Assembly (NCBI RefSeq): GCF_008704935.1
Contig: NZ_CP023692.1
Span: 2,861,001-2,925,000 of the forward strand
Length of the DNA: 64,000 nucleotides
From: Streptomyces vinaceus
GTDB taxonomy: Bacteria > Actinomycetota > Actinomycetes > Streptomycetales > Streptomycetaceae
Direction of reading: 5' to 3'
Shown here: one piece after another, positions 1 to 7,407 of the stretch
Numbering within the stretch: the first letter of the stretch is position 1
Layout of the letters: the number at the start of each line of letters is the position of its first letter
The notes under the pieces: generated by a model
What the model saw: the letters and a program-made list of their open reading frames with translations, nothing else
Databases searched by the model: none
Told to the model about the DNA's origin: nothing
Position numbers and translations under genes: made by a program

Positions 1-466
1 GCTGCTGGCGGACCGGCTGGGACCCACGGTCCTCCAGCACGTCGGCCACGAGGAGAACGTCCGGGCGATCATGCGCCACCGGGTGCACACCGGCGGCTCC
101 GACGGGATCCTCCAGGGCGCGAAACCGCATCCGCGGGCGTACGGGACCTTCCCGCACTACCTCGGCCACTACGTGCGCGAGCTCGGCGTGCTCTCGCTGG
201 AGGAGTGCGTGGCCCATCTGGCGGGCCGCCCGGCGGCCCGACTGCGGCTGGCGGAGCGGGGGTTGGTGCGGGCCGGGTACCGGGCCGACCTCGTGCTGTT
301 CGATCCGGACACGGTGGCGGCCGGGGCGACGTACGAGAACCCCCGCGTGCTGCCGAGCGGCATTCCGCACGTGCTGATCGACGGCCGGTTCGTGATGCGG
401 GACGGGCGCAGGACGGAGGTCCTGGCGGGGCGGTCGGTCCGCAGGACTCCGTACCGGGGCCGTTGA
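1..466 (+). CDS. N-acyl-D-amino-acid deacylase family amidohydrolase, C-terminal part (5' end outside window)
   Basis: The reading frame is open from base 2 and ends at TGA 464-466, so only about 154 C-terminal residues are present. They contain the late metal-dependent hydrolase segment GSDGILQG followed by PHPRAYGTFPHYLG, and a GRRADLVLF-like closing strand (residues GYRADLVLFDPDTV). Together these are typical of D-aminoacylase/dihydroorotase-fold enzymes that remove N-acyl groups from D-amino acids. The first ATG in frame (71) is internal. The gene ends 15 bp before the next one on the same strand. The exact substrate cannot be told from this part. Confidence 0.8.
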   Translation, partial: LLADRLGPTVLQHVGHEENVRAIMRHRVHTGGSDGILQGAKPHPRAYGTFPHYLGHYVRELGVLSLEECVAHLAGRPAARLRLAERGLVRAGYRADLVLFDPDTVAAGATYENPRVLPSGIPHVLIDGRFVMRDGRRTEVLAGRSVRRTPYRGR

Positions 467-481
467 CGGCTTCCGCCTACG

Positions 482-1501
482 ATGGGCGGCATGCTCGCCT
501 TCGTCCCCGCCGCGCTGTTTTTCGTCCTCTTCTGCGTGAGTGTGCGGGAGGACCGCCGGCGCTTCCGGAACGCGGTCCTCCTGGGCCTCACCCTCATGTG
601 CGGGTCGATCGGCCTGCTGTTCCAGATACCCGGACTGCCGTCCCCACTGGACGCGATCGCGGTCCTGCTGGTGCTGGTCGTGCCGACCCTCGGCACGCTC
701 GTCCTCGGCGGCTACCTGATCCGCAACGGCCTGACGATGCTCCGCAAGGAGGGCCGCAGTCCGACCAACATGCTGTCCATGGCGGCGGGGCTGGGCATCT
801 TCGCGCTGATCGCGCTGGTCCTCGGGGTGGCGGGGCGGGGCTCCCGGACCCTGGACACGGTGGTGGCGGGCCTCGTCATGCTCGTCGGTTACGTCTCCTT
901 CCTCTTCCTCTGCTTCCTCGCCTACGCCTTCCTGTACGGGCGGATCACGGTGCGCGGGGACGTCGACTACGTGGTGATGCTGGGCTCCGGGCTGATCTGC
1001 GGCGAGCGGGTGCCGCCGCTGCTGGCGTCCCGGCTGGAGAAGGGCCGGCAGATCCACGCCGCCCAGGTGGCCCGGGGCGGGCGGACCCCGCTGCTGCTGG
1101 TCTCGGGCGGGCAGGGGTCGGACGAGAAGCTCTCGGAGGCCCGGGCGATGGCCGACTGGCTGATCGCGCGGGGCGTCCCGGAGGAGCAGATCCGGCTGGA
1201 GGACCGCTCGGCCACGACGAAGGAGAACCTCGCCTTCAGCCGCACGATCATGGCCGGTGCGGACCCCGGCTACCGGTGCGTGGTCGTCACCAACAACTTC
1301 CACGCCTTCCGGGCCGCGATGACGGCCCGCGCGGCCGGGGTCAACGGCCAGGTGCTCGGCTCCCCGACGGCCACGTACTACTGGCCGAGCGCCACCCTGC
1401 GCGAGTTCGTCGCGGTGTTCTGGGAGCACAGGACCGTGAACCTGAGCATCTGCGCCGCGATAGCGGCCGTGACGGCCTTGGCGGCGGTCGCCACGGCTTA
1501 G
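482..1501 (+). CDS. YdcF/SanA-like (DUF218) membrane protein
   Basis: 339 residues. The N-terminal half carries about four to five hydrophobic segments (about residues 4-20, 34-50, 55-80, 98-118, 125-150). The C-terminal half is a DUF218 domain: DYVVMLGSG, LLLVSGGQG, the acidic E-A-x-A-M stretch, and VVVTNNFHAFRA. These mark the YdcF/SanA family, which acts at the envelope, where it has been linked to peptidoglycan and vancomycin sensitivity; its reaction is not settled. A final hydrophobic helix ends the protein. The start at 482 is ATG; the ATG at 491 (MLAFV) is an alternative. Confidence 0.82.
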   Translation: MGGMLAFVPAALFFVLFCVSVREDRRRFRNAVLLGLTLMCGSIGLLFQIPGLPSPLDAIAVLLVLVVPTLGTLVLGGYLIRNGLTMLRKEGRSPTNMLSMAAGLGIFALIALVLGVAGRGSRTLDTVVAGLVMLVGYVSFLFLCFLAYAFLYGRITVRGDVDYVVMLGSGLICGERVPPLLASRLEKGRQIHAAQVARGGRTPLLLVSGGQGSDEKLSEARAMADWLIARGVPEEQIRLEDRSATTKENLAFSRTIMAGADPGYRCVVVTNNFHAFRAAMTARAAGVNGQVLGSPTATYYWPSATLREFVAVFWEHRTVNLSICAAIAAVTALAAVATA

Positions 1502-1506
1502 GCCGT

Positions 1507-1898
1507 TCAGGCCGTGTCTTCGGGGGTGCGGGGCCGCGCGCGGGGGCGGCGGTCCAGTAGCCGACCTCCGCGGACGCGGCTCCGGGGGCGGCGCCCTTGA
1601 GGACGACCTGGCCCAGGATCCGCCCCCCGTCCCCCACGGCCACGGCCTCCCGGCCCGCCCCGGACTACACGACGGCGAAGGCGAAGCGGCTGCCCGTCTC
1701 CCATCCCTCCTGCTGCTCGCGGACCCACCGCGCCGCGCTCGCCTCGTCGCGGACGTCGGCGCGGGCCCAGCGGCGCAGGGCCTCGTCCCGGTACGCCTCC
1801 ACCAGGTCGGCGGCGTCGGACGGCCGCCACCGGCGCAGCAGGAGGGCGGGGGCGGTCGGCGTGGCGGCGGCCTCCAGCCGCGGAACGATCTCGTCCAT
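1507..1898 (-). pseudogene. Broken GNAT-family N-acetyltransferase (in-frame TAG, missing C-terminus)
   Basis: The frame opens at 1898 with a normal GNAT N-terminus (LLLRRWRPSDAADLVEAYRD) and reads to FAFAVV. It is then stopped by a TAG at 1665-1667. The same frame continues unchanged beyond the stop with the expected next GNAT strands, VAVGDGGRILGQVVLK and EVGYWTAAPARG. It then loses similarity at about 1540, where the acetyl-CoA loop and remaining C-terminal half should follow. The remaining DNA runs straight into the tail-to-tail neighbour that ends at 1501. One nonsense change plus loss of the C-terminal half makes a functional enzyme unlikely. Confidence 0.72.
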
Positions 1899-1999
1899 GG
1901 GCCGAGGGTAGGGGTCCGAAGTGCGTTCATGGCGATGCCGCCGGAGGATGAGGGGACCGGGGGCCAGGAAACCGGGGGCGATTGCGAGGAGGTATCCCG

Positions 2000-2185
2000 A
2001 TGGACAGTGAATCGGGCCAGCAGCCCAAGCGGCCGGCGAAGCTCTTCAGTGGCGGGGAACGGCCGTACGACCCTGAGGACCTCGTGATGGTGCAAGGCAT
2101 GGAGCCGACTCCGGAGCGGCTCGAAAAGGCGCGCCAGCTGATCGAGAAGGAGGGGCCGCAGGTCATCGAGCGCTACCTGCCCTGA
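2000..2185 (+). CDS. Small hypothetical protein, Streptomyces-type
   Basis: 61 residues, starting at ATG 2000, placed by a perfect AGGAGG at 1987-1993; the TTG at 1982 lies upstream of that site and is not used. The protein is charged, with the stretch FSGGERPYDPEDLVMVQGMEPTPERL and a helical tail ending VIERYLP. No signal peptide, membrane segment or known domain is visible. It stands alone, with 190 bp of non-coding sequence after it. I do not recognise its function. Confidence 0.7.
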   Translation: MDSESGQQPKRPAKLFSGGERPYDPEDLVMVQGMEPTPERLEKARQLIEKEGPQVIERYLP

Positions 2186-2378
2186 CGGGGCGGTGGCACG
2201 CACGAGGCTGCTGGTGGCCCCGACCGCGGGCGCCGTTCCCGGGCCGGGGCCGCGCGGGCCGTCGCGAAGGGCTGCCGTCGGCGGCGGGAGCCCCGACAGG
2301 TGTGCTCGCGGGCGGCCGCATCCAGAATCGGCGAAGGATCGTTAAGCCGCGCGGGGGTCTGATTTCGGAGGCACCGCC

Positions 2379-2825
2379 ATGCAGACGATCACCATCGACT
2401 GGGACCACCCCGCCGACCCGCGCCGGAGCCGCGAGCGGGACCACGTACGGGACTACGTGACCACCGGCGGACTCGACGGCCACCTGTGGCACGGGGTCCC
2501 CACCCTCCTGCTCACCACGCTCGACCGGACCACGGGCCGGACCTCCCGGACCCCGCTGATCTACGTCGAGGACGCCGGCCGCCACATCGTGCTCGCCGCC
2601 GACTGGGGCGCCGCGGAGCACCCGGCCTGGTACCGGAACCTGACCGCCCACCCGGAGGTCCGCCTCCAGGTCGGCGCGGCCGTCTTCCAGGCCGAGGCCC
2701 GCACCGCGTGCGCGGTGGAGCGCGAGGTCTACTGGCCCGCGATGACGGCCCTGTGGCCCCTCTTCGAGGACTACCAGGCGGCCGCCGCCCCGCGCGAGAT
2801 CCCCATGGTGATCATCGGCAAGTAG
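2379..2825 (+). CDS. Nitroreductase/deazaflavin-dependent (Ddn-like) family protein
   Basis: 148 residues. The order GVPTLLLTT, TGRTSRTPLIY, HIVLAADWG, EHPAWYRNL and HPEVRLQVG is the signature of the Ddn/DUF385 split-barrel family. Many actinobacterial members use F420H2 to reduce quinones or nitro compounds. The ATG at 2379 is preceded by CGGAGGCACCGCC, a good ribosome binding site. The stop lies 6 bp from the end of the convergent macrodomain gene. The cofactor (F420 or flavin) is inferred from the family only. Confidence 0.82.
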   Translation: MQTITIDWDHPADPRRSRERDHVRDYVTTGGLDGHLWHGVPTLLLTTLDRTTGRTSRTPLIYVEDAGRHIVLAADWGAAEHPAWYRNLTAHPEVRLQVGAAVFQAEARTACAVEREVYWPAMTALWPLFEDYQAAAAPREIPMVIIGK

Positions 2826-2831
2826 CTCCGC

Positions 2832-3308
2832 TCAGGCGTGGTCGTAGACGGTGACGGCCACGCCCCGGGCGCACAGGGCCCCGCCGATCAGCGGTTCGAC
2901 GCGCTCCCACTTCCCGCCGGCCAGCCCGCAGCCGATGCGCGGCATGTGCACCGAGGCGCCCAGGCCGAGCGCCTCCCCGCCGAGCGCCGCCAGGCAGCGC
3001 TCCAGCGCGTCGTAACGGATGGGCGGGCCGCCGCTGCCCGTACGTATGCCGCGCTGGGCGACCATGTTGGCCACCCAGGTGTCCGGCCGCACCTGGACCA
3101 GCCGCAGCGCGCCGAGCCCGAAGTCGTTTCCGCTGCGGCTCCGGTGCCACGCCCGGTAGTCCCGCTCGGGCTCGGGCCAGCGCTTGGAGAGCGCCAGCAC
3201 GAAGCCCTTGCCCCAGCCCCCGATGTCGTTGCACACGTGCGCGATCACCTTCGGCCCCTTGGCCTGAGGACTGGTCGCGTCCCCCGCGATGATCCGTAGC
3301 TCCTTCAT
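2832..3308 (-). CDS. Macrodomain (Appr-1"-p processing) protein
   Basis: 158 residues forming a single macrodomain. Visible elements are IIAGDAT at the N-terminus, VIAHVCNDIGGWGKGF (the loop that binds ADP-ribose), NMVAQRGI, and MPRIGCGLAGGKWERVEPLI near the C-terminus. The pattern fits the small Poa1p/TARG1-like class that hydrolyses ADP-ribose 1"-phosphate or removes ADP-ribose from acidic side chains. It is likely cytoplasmic; no signal or membrane segment is seen. The gene is single and converges on the deazaflavin-type oxidoreductase. Which ADP-ribosyl substrate is used cannot be told. Confidence 0.88.
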   Translation of the reverse strand: MKELRIIAGDATSPQAKGPKVIAHVCNDIGGWGKGFVLALSKRWPEPERDYRAWHRSRSGNDFGLGALRLVQVRPDTWVANMVAQRGIRTGSGGPPIRYDALERCLAALGGEALGLGASVHMPRIGCGLAGGKWERVEPLIGGALCARGVAVTVYDHA

Positions 3309-3398
3309 GTCCCGCCCCTTCCCCCTGCGACGAGCCTAGGCGCGGCCACTGACAACGGCCCCGGCCCCCGGCAACGGCGCCCGGCCGGGGGCTCGGGG

Positions 3399-3656
3399 TC
3401 AGAGGTATTCGCGGGCGAATTCCATCGCCCACTCCACCGCCGCGATCGGGACGCTGCCCGACAGGGGGTCGATGCTCAGCCGGGCGACCTCCCAGCCCTG
3501 GTCGTGCTCGCGGTGGATCGCGAAGTGCGCCTCCTCGGCCCACCCGGCGCCCTCGCCGCCCGCCCCGCCCCGCGGTGCCACCAGGAACTCGATCGCCCGG
3601 TCGTCACCGTCCGTGCCCTCCGTACGGATCGCCATGTCGCCGACCGTGAACTCCAC
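3399..3656 (-). CDS. Hypothetical protein
   Basis: 85 residues, starting with GTG at 3656. The sequence is acidic, with repeated beta-like stretches (MEFTVGDMAIRTEG, RAIEFLVAP, HFAIHREHDQGWEVARLSI) and a helical end VEWAMEFAREYL. No signal peptide, membrane helix or recognisable catalytic motif is present. The gap to the macrodomain gene is 90 bp on the same strand. This looks like a conserved Streptomyces protein of unknown function. Confidence 0.6.
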   Translation of the reverse strand: MEFTVGDMAIRTEGTDGDDRAIEFLVAPRGGAGGEGAGWAEEAHFAIHREHDQGWEVARLSIDPLSGSVPIAAVEWAMEFAREYL

Positions 3657-3729
3657 CGCTGTGCCCCCACCTTCTCGCGCCTTCGACCCTCCGTCGGGTC
3701 AAGCCTGCGCCGGGGCGGCGCCACGACGC

Positions 3730-3760
3730 ATGAGTGCGCGTACTCATGCCCGTACTCAGG
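3730..3760. promoter_or_regulatory. TGAGT/ACTCA palindrome, possible operator
   Basis: ATGAGT and ACTCAT arms flank GCGCGT, with eight of nine symmetric pairs matching. A further half site, GTACTCAGG, follows at once. The same TGAGTAC/GTACTCA core forms a perfect palindrome near 55.76 kb. It sits about 230 bp upstream of the aminotransferase gene and about 75 bp upstream of the leftward hypothetical gene. The binding protein is unknown. Confidence 0.4.
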
Positions 3761-3812
3761 CCCCGTACGCGCCCCCCGGGCCCGCCCCCCGACGTGACGA
3801 GTGCAACACCAC

Positions 3813-3834
3813 GGATCCGGCGCCGTCCGGATCC
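3813..3834. repeat. Inverted repeat GGATCCGG-N6-CCGGATCC
   Basis: Two perfect 8-bp arms are separated by CGCCGT, about 155 bp before the aminotransferase start. There is no T-tract. It could be an operator or a hairpin terminating leaky transcription. Confidence 0.35.
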
Positions 3835-3987
3835 ACGTATTCCGCAGGCCGCATCGCGTCGGTGGCCGCCGTTTCGAAGGGCGGACCGGGCCGCCACCGT
3901 CCCATCATGCGAAACGGGACATATCCCTCCCCCACTCCCGTCCGGAATACCTCGGCGGACCGGCCGCGCGGCCCGTAAGCTCCCGTC

Positions 3988-5199
3988 ATGCAGGTGATCC
4001 AGTCAACGAAACTCGCCAACGTCTGCTACGAGATCCGCGGGCCCGTGCTCGAAGAGGCCATGCGGCTCGAAGCAGCAGGTCATCGCATCCTCAAGCTGAA
4101 CACCGGCAACCCCGCGGCCTTCGGCTTCGAGTGCCCTCCGGAGATCCTTGAGGACATGCTCCGCAACCTGGGCAACGCCCACGGGTACGGGGACGCGAAG
4201 GGGCTGCTCTCCGCGCGCCGCGCGGTCATGCAGCACTACCAGACCAAGGGCATCGAGCTGGACGTCGAGGACATCTACCTCGGCAACGGCGTCTCCGAGC
4301 TGATCCAGATGTCGATGCAGGCGCTGCTCGACGACGGCGACGAGGTGCTGGTCCCGGCCCCGGACTACCCGCTGTGGACCGCTTCCGTCAGCCTGGCCGG
4401 CGGCACCGCCGTGCACTACCGCTGCGACGAGCAGTCCGACTGGATGCCGGACCTCGCCGACATCGAGCGCAAGGTCACCGACCGCACGCGCGCGATCGTG
4501 ATCATCAACCCGAACAACCCGACCGGCGCCGTCTACGACGACGAGATGCTGCGCGGGCTCACGGACATCGCCCGCCGCCACAACCTGGTCGTCTGCTCCG
4601 ACGAGATCTACGACCGGATCCTCTACGACGGCGCCACGCACACGAACACCGCCGCCATCGCACCCGACCTGCTGACGCTCACCTTCAACGGGCTCTCCAA
4701 GAACTACCGCGTCGCCGGCTACCGGGCCGGCTGGATGGCGGTCTGCGGGCCCAAGAAGCACGCCTCGTCGTACATCGAGGGCCTGACGATCCTGGCCAAC
4801 ATGCGGCTGTGCGCGAACATGCCCTCGCAGCACGCCGTCGCGACCGCCCTCGGCGGCCGGCAGTCGATCGAGGACCTGGTCCTGCCGGGCGGGCGGCTGC
4901 TGGAGCAGCGCGACACCGCGTACGACCTGCTGACGCAGATCCCCGGCATCACCTGCGTGAAGCCCAAGGGGGCGCTGTACCTGTTCCCGAAGCTGGACCC
5001 GGCCGTCCACAAGATCAAGGACGACCGGCAGATGGTCCTCGACCTGCTGCGGGCCGAGAAGATCATGGTCGTGCACGGTACGGGCTTCAACTGGTCCGAG
5101 CCCGACCACTTCCGCATCGTGACGCTGCCGAACGCCAAGGACCTGGCGGACGCGGTGACCCGGATCGGGAACTTCCTGGACGGGTACGGCCAGCCGTAG
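3988..5199 (+). CDS. alaA: Class I aminotransferase, AlaA-like glutamate-pyruvate transaminase
   Basis: 403 residues, the usual length. It is a fold-type I PLP enzyme throughout: GDAKGLLSARRAV, YLGNGVSELIQ, PAPDYPLWT, IINPNNPTGAVY, SDEIYDRILYD, then FNGLSKNYRVAG with the Schiff-base lysine near residue 238, and YRAGWMAV. The N-terminal QSTKLANVCYEIRGPVLEEA is characteristic of the AlaA group, which makes alanine from pyruvate using glutamate. It is cytoplasmic and monocistronic. The ATG at 3988 follows CTCCCGTC, a weak ribosome site, so a short or leaderless leader is possible. Confidence 0.9.
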   Translation: MQVIQSTKLANVCYEIRGPVLEEAMRLEAAGHRILKLNTGNPAAFGFECPPEILEDMLRNLGNAHGYGDAKGLLSARRAVMQHYQTKGIELDVEDIYLGNGVSELIQMSMQALLDDGDEVLVPAPDYPLWTASVSLAGGTAVHYRCDEQSDWMPDLADIERKVTDRTRAIVIINPNNPTGAVYDDEMLRGLTDIARRHNLVVCSDEIYDRILYDGATHTNTAAIAPDLLTLTFNGLSKNYRVAGYRAGWMAVCGPKKHASSYIEGLTILANMRLCANMPSQHAVATALGGRQSIEDLVLPGGRLLEQRDTAYDLLTQIPGITCVKPKGALYLFPKLDPAVHKIKDDRQMVLDLLRAEKIMVVHGTGFNWSEPDHFRIVTLPNAKDLADAVTRIGNFLDGYGQP

Positions 5200-5260
5200 C
5201 GGGCCCGGCGGCAGTCGTTGCCGGATCGAGGACAACTTTAGAACCGATCCAATGTAGGAT

Positions 5261-5287
5261 GGCCTCCTGACCACGCAGGAGGCCTCC
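5261..5287 (+). promoter_or_regulatory. Hairpin enclosing the Shine-Dalgarno site of the next gene
   Basis: GGCCTCCTG (5261-5269) can pair perfectly with CAGGAGGCC (5276-5284) across a 6-nt loop. The 3' arm contains the AGGAGG (5277-5282) that would serve the ATG at 5290. If the mRNA starts upstream of 5261 the site would be masked. A TAGGAT (5255-5260) just before the hairpin could instead be a -10 box giving a start inside it. Confidence 0.4.
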
Positions 5288-5289
5288 TC

Positions 5290-5694
5290 ATGTACGAGCC
5301 GATCCGCACGAAGCCGGTCGTCCACCGTGTGGGCGGTCACCACTCCGACAGCCACGCGGGGTACCCGCAGAGCAGCCGCGGCGAGGCGCTGGACATCCAG
5401 CTCGCCGGGCACCTGGCGGCCCTCCTCGCCGTCACCGACGAGCTCGGCCTCGACGGCGCCGCCGCGCGGATCGCCGCGCAGGTGGCCCGGCTGCGGGGCA
5501 CCGACCCGGTGCGGGTGGCCCACGCCGACACCGCGGATGCCGGTGAGCTCGCCGCCCTGCACCAGCGGGCCCACGACCTCGCCGGACGGGCTCTGGTCGT
5601 CGCCGCGTCCCGCGCCGACACCACCGTCGCGATCCTCGCCGCCGAGCGGATGGACGCCCACGCAGCCGCGCTGAACCTGGCCGGCAGCCACTGA
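5290..5694 (+). CDS. Hypothetical protein, helical
   Basis: 134 residues. A polar N-terminus (about 1-35) is followed by an alanine-rich helical body (LAGHLAALLAVTDELGLDGAAARIAAQVARL and onward) with no membrane or signal segment. The ATG at 5290 has AGGAGG seven bases upstream, within a possible hairpin. No family is recognised. The codon use is typical of the surrounding genes, so it is likely real. Confidence 0.62.
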   Translation: MYEPIRTKPVVHRVGGHHSDSHAGYPQSSRGEALDIQLAGHLAALLAVTDELGLDGAAARIAAQVARLRGTDPVRVAHADTADAGELAALHQRAHDLAGRALVVAASRADTTVAILAAERMDAHAAALNLAGSH

Positions 5695-5744
5695 TCGGCC
5701 CCGGTCCGGGGCCGCGGAGGCTCCGGACCGGGTGCCATGCCTTT

Positions 5745-6173
5745 CTATGGGGTCGTCGTGAAGTCCGCGGCCGCCACCCCGCACCAGGGGACGGTGGACG
5801 CCGGCCAGATCGGCCCCAGCGCCTCGGCGCGCTCCCTGGCGGTCGGGGCCACGTTCGGGAGTTTCACCAGGGCCTGGGGCGAGCGGCCGGCGGCCGGGTC
5901 CCGGTCGGCCTTCTCGCGGAACTCCACCGTGACCACGTACGCGCCCGTGCCCTCGGGGCGGCCCGAGACCTCCACCGTCGCCACCACGCGGCGGCTGCCC
6001 GGGTCGATCCGGCAGCCGGTGACCCGTACGTCCTCCACCGCCGGCCGCGGCGGCGCCGCGCCCGGCTCGCCGCTGGCCCACACGTACAGGCCCAGCGGGG
6101 CGAACACCAGCAGGCCGGCCAGGACCGTCAGACCGACCGCCCAGCCCTGCCACTTCAACGCGCTCACGCCCAT
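5745..6173 (-). CDS. Membrane-anchored hypothetical protein
   Basis: 142 residues, starting at ATG 6173; GGGAGG at 6182-6188 gives a good ribosome site and excludes the much longer open frame upstream. One transmembrane helix (about residues 9-32, WAVGLTVLAGLLVFAPLGLYVW) is followed by an extracytoplasmic beta-rich domain with RRVVATVEVSG and YVVTVEFREK, a pattern seen in FxLYD-like domains. One cysteine lies in VTGCRIDPG and one near the end in VPWCGV, which may pair outside the cell. It is transcribed away from the TelA operon. Function unknown. Confidence 0.7.
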   Translation of the reverse strand: MGVSALKWQGWAVGLTVLAGLLVFAPLGLYVWASGEPGAAPPRPAVEDVRVTGCRIDPGSRRVVATVEVSGRPEGTGAYVVTVEFREKADRDPAAGRSPQALVKLPNVAPTARERAEALGPIWPASTVPWCGVAAADFTTTP

Positions 6174-6310
6174 GGGACGATCCTCCCGGCCCGCCGCCCC
6201 GCCTGCCAGCACCGGCCGATCCACACAGCATTTCGAAGTGGGACCGCCTGGACACCTGACGTTCATGCAACCTGACGCGGAACGTGGGTTTCCGCGAGCA
6301 CGCTGCACCC

Positions 6311-7396
6311 GTGAGACGCATCCTAGGAATCGCACTGGCGGTCCTCCTCCTCGGCGGCGTGATCGCCGTCGCGCTCGCCGGAGGAGAGGACGAGCCGCCC
6401 ACGGCAACGAAGACCGTGAAGGGCGTCATCGGATCCGAGAAGTCCGAATACTTCCGCGACCCCGACGTCGTCAAGGCCCTGGCCGACAAGGGCTACACGG
6501 TGAAGACCGAAACGTCCGGCTCCTGGGCGATGGACCAACTCGCCCTCAAGGACTTCGACTTCGCCTTCCCCGGCAGCAGCGAGCCCGCACCGGAGATCGA
6601 GGCCGCGGCCGGCGTCAAGGGGGCGCAGACCACCAAGCCGTTCTTCTCCCCGCTCGTGGTCATCGCCCGCTCCAACGCCGCCAAGGTGCTCGTCGACAAC
6701 GGCCTCGCCACGACGAACGGCAAGAACTCGGGGACCCTCCTCATGGGCCCCTACCTCAAGGCGGCCGCCGAGGACCGCAAGTGGCAGCAGCTGTCCGGCT
6801 CCGCCGCCTTCGCCGAGCTGACCGGCACGGTGTTCATCAAGACCACCGACCCGACGACCTCCAACTCCGGGGCGCTGTTCCTGGCCGCCACCTCCAACGT
6901 CGCCAACGACAAGACGGTGGTCTCCGACGAGGCCGGGATCGACCGCACCGCGCCCCTGATGCAGAAGCTGATCCGCGTCCAGGGCGCACTGGAGCCGAGC
7001 ACCGACGACCCCTTCCGGGCCTTCATCTCCGGCAGCGGCGAACCGCTCATCCTGGCGTACGAATCGCAGGTGGCCTCCCTTCTCCAGCAGAAGCCCGGAC
7101 CGGGGGCCACCGACGGCATGGTGGTCCTCTACCCGGACACCACCGTCAACTCCCCGCACACCTTCGTGCCGATCAGCGAGAAGGCCAAGGAGCTCGGCTC
7201 CCTCCTCGCCAACGACCCGAAACTGCGCGAGCTGGCCGTCCGGCACGGGTTCCGGCCGCAGAACGGCGTGGCCGAGTTCACCGCGGCCACCGCCGCGCAC
7301 GCCGCGTACCTCAACCCGGAGCTGACCGGCATCCGCCAGGTCAGCGCACCGACCGTCAAGATCCTCATGGCGCTTGCCGCGCGCGCCAAGAGCTAG
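6311..7396 (+). CDS. Membrane-anchored periplasmic-binding-protein-like protein of the TelA operon
   Basis: 361 residues from GTG 6311 (VRRILGIALAVLLLGG); the frame is also open from GTG 6284, and neither start has a strong ribosome site. An uncleaved N-terminal helix (about residues 4-24) without lipobox cysteine anchors a type 2 binding-protein fold: VIGSEKSEYF, FDFAFPGSSEPAPEI, KPFFSPLVVIARS, a TTDPTTSNSGALFL loop and ISGSGEPLILAYESQ. These are like solute-binding domains, but no ABC permease or ATPase is near. It ends 11 bp before the TelA-family gene. Its ligand is unknown; it may be a sensor rather than a transporter part. Confidence 0.72.
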   Translation: MRRILGIALAVLLLGGVIAVALAGGEDEPPTATKTVKGVIGSEKSEYFRDPDVVKALADKGYTVKTETSGSWAMDQLALKDFDFAFPGSSEPAPEIEAAAGVKGAQTTKPFFSPLVVIARSNAAKVLVDNGLATTNGKNSGTLLMGPYLKAAAEDRKWQQLSGSAAFAELTGTVFIKTTDPTTSNSGALFLAATSNVANDKTVVSDEAGIDRTAPLMQKLIRVQGALEPSTDDPFRAFISGSGEPLILAYESQVASLLQQKPGPGATDGMVVLYPDTTVNSPHTFVPISEKAKELGSLLANDPKLRELAVRHGFRPQNGVAEFTAATAAHAAYLNPELTGIRQVSAPTVKILMALAARAKS

Positions 7397-7407
7397 GGGG
7401 CCCACAC

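Larger units (their letters stand above)
3657..3987. other. Intergenic region with two palindromes, no gene
   Basis: No convincing coding frame is present. The region lies between a leftward gene and the rightward aminotransferase gene and should hold both promoters. It contains an imperfect palindrome ATGAGTGCGCGTACTCAT at 3730-3747, directly followed by CCCGTACTCAGG. A second element is GGATCCGG-6 nt-CCGGATCC at 3813-3834. Confidence 0.6.

Noticed and set aside
4003..6489. 828-residue open frame on the minus strand
   Set aside because: It is antisense to the aminotransferase and the 5290 gene, with arginine/valine/glycine-rich low-complexity translation typical of high-GC shadow frames.
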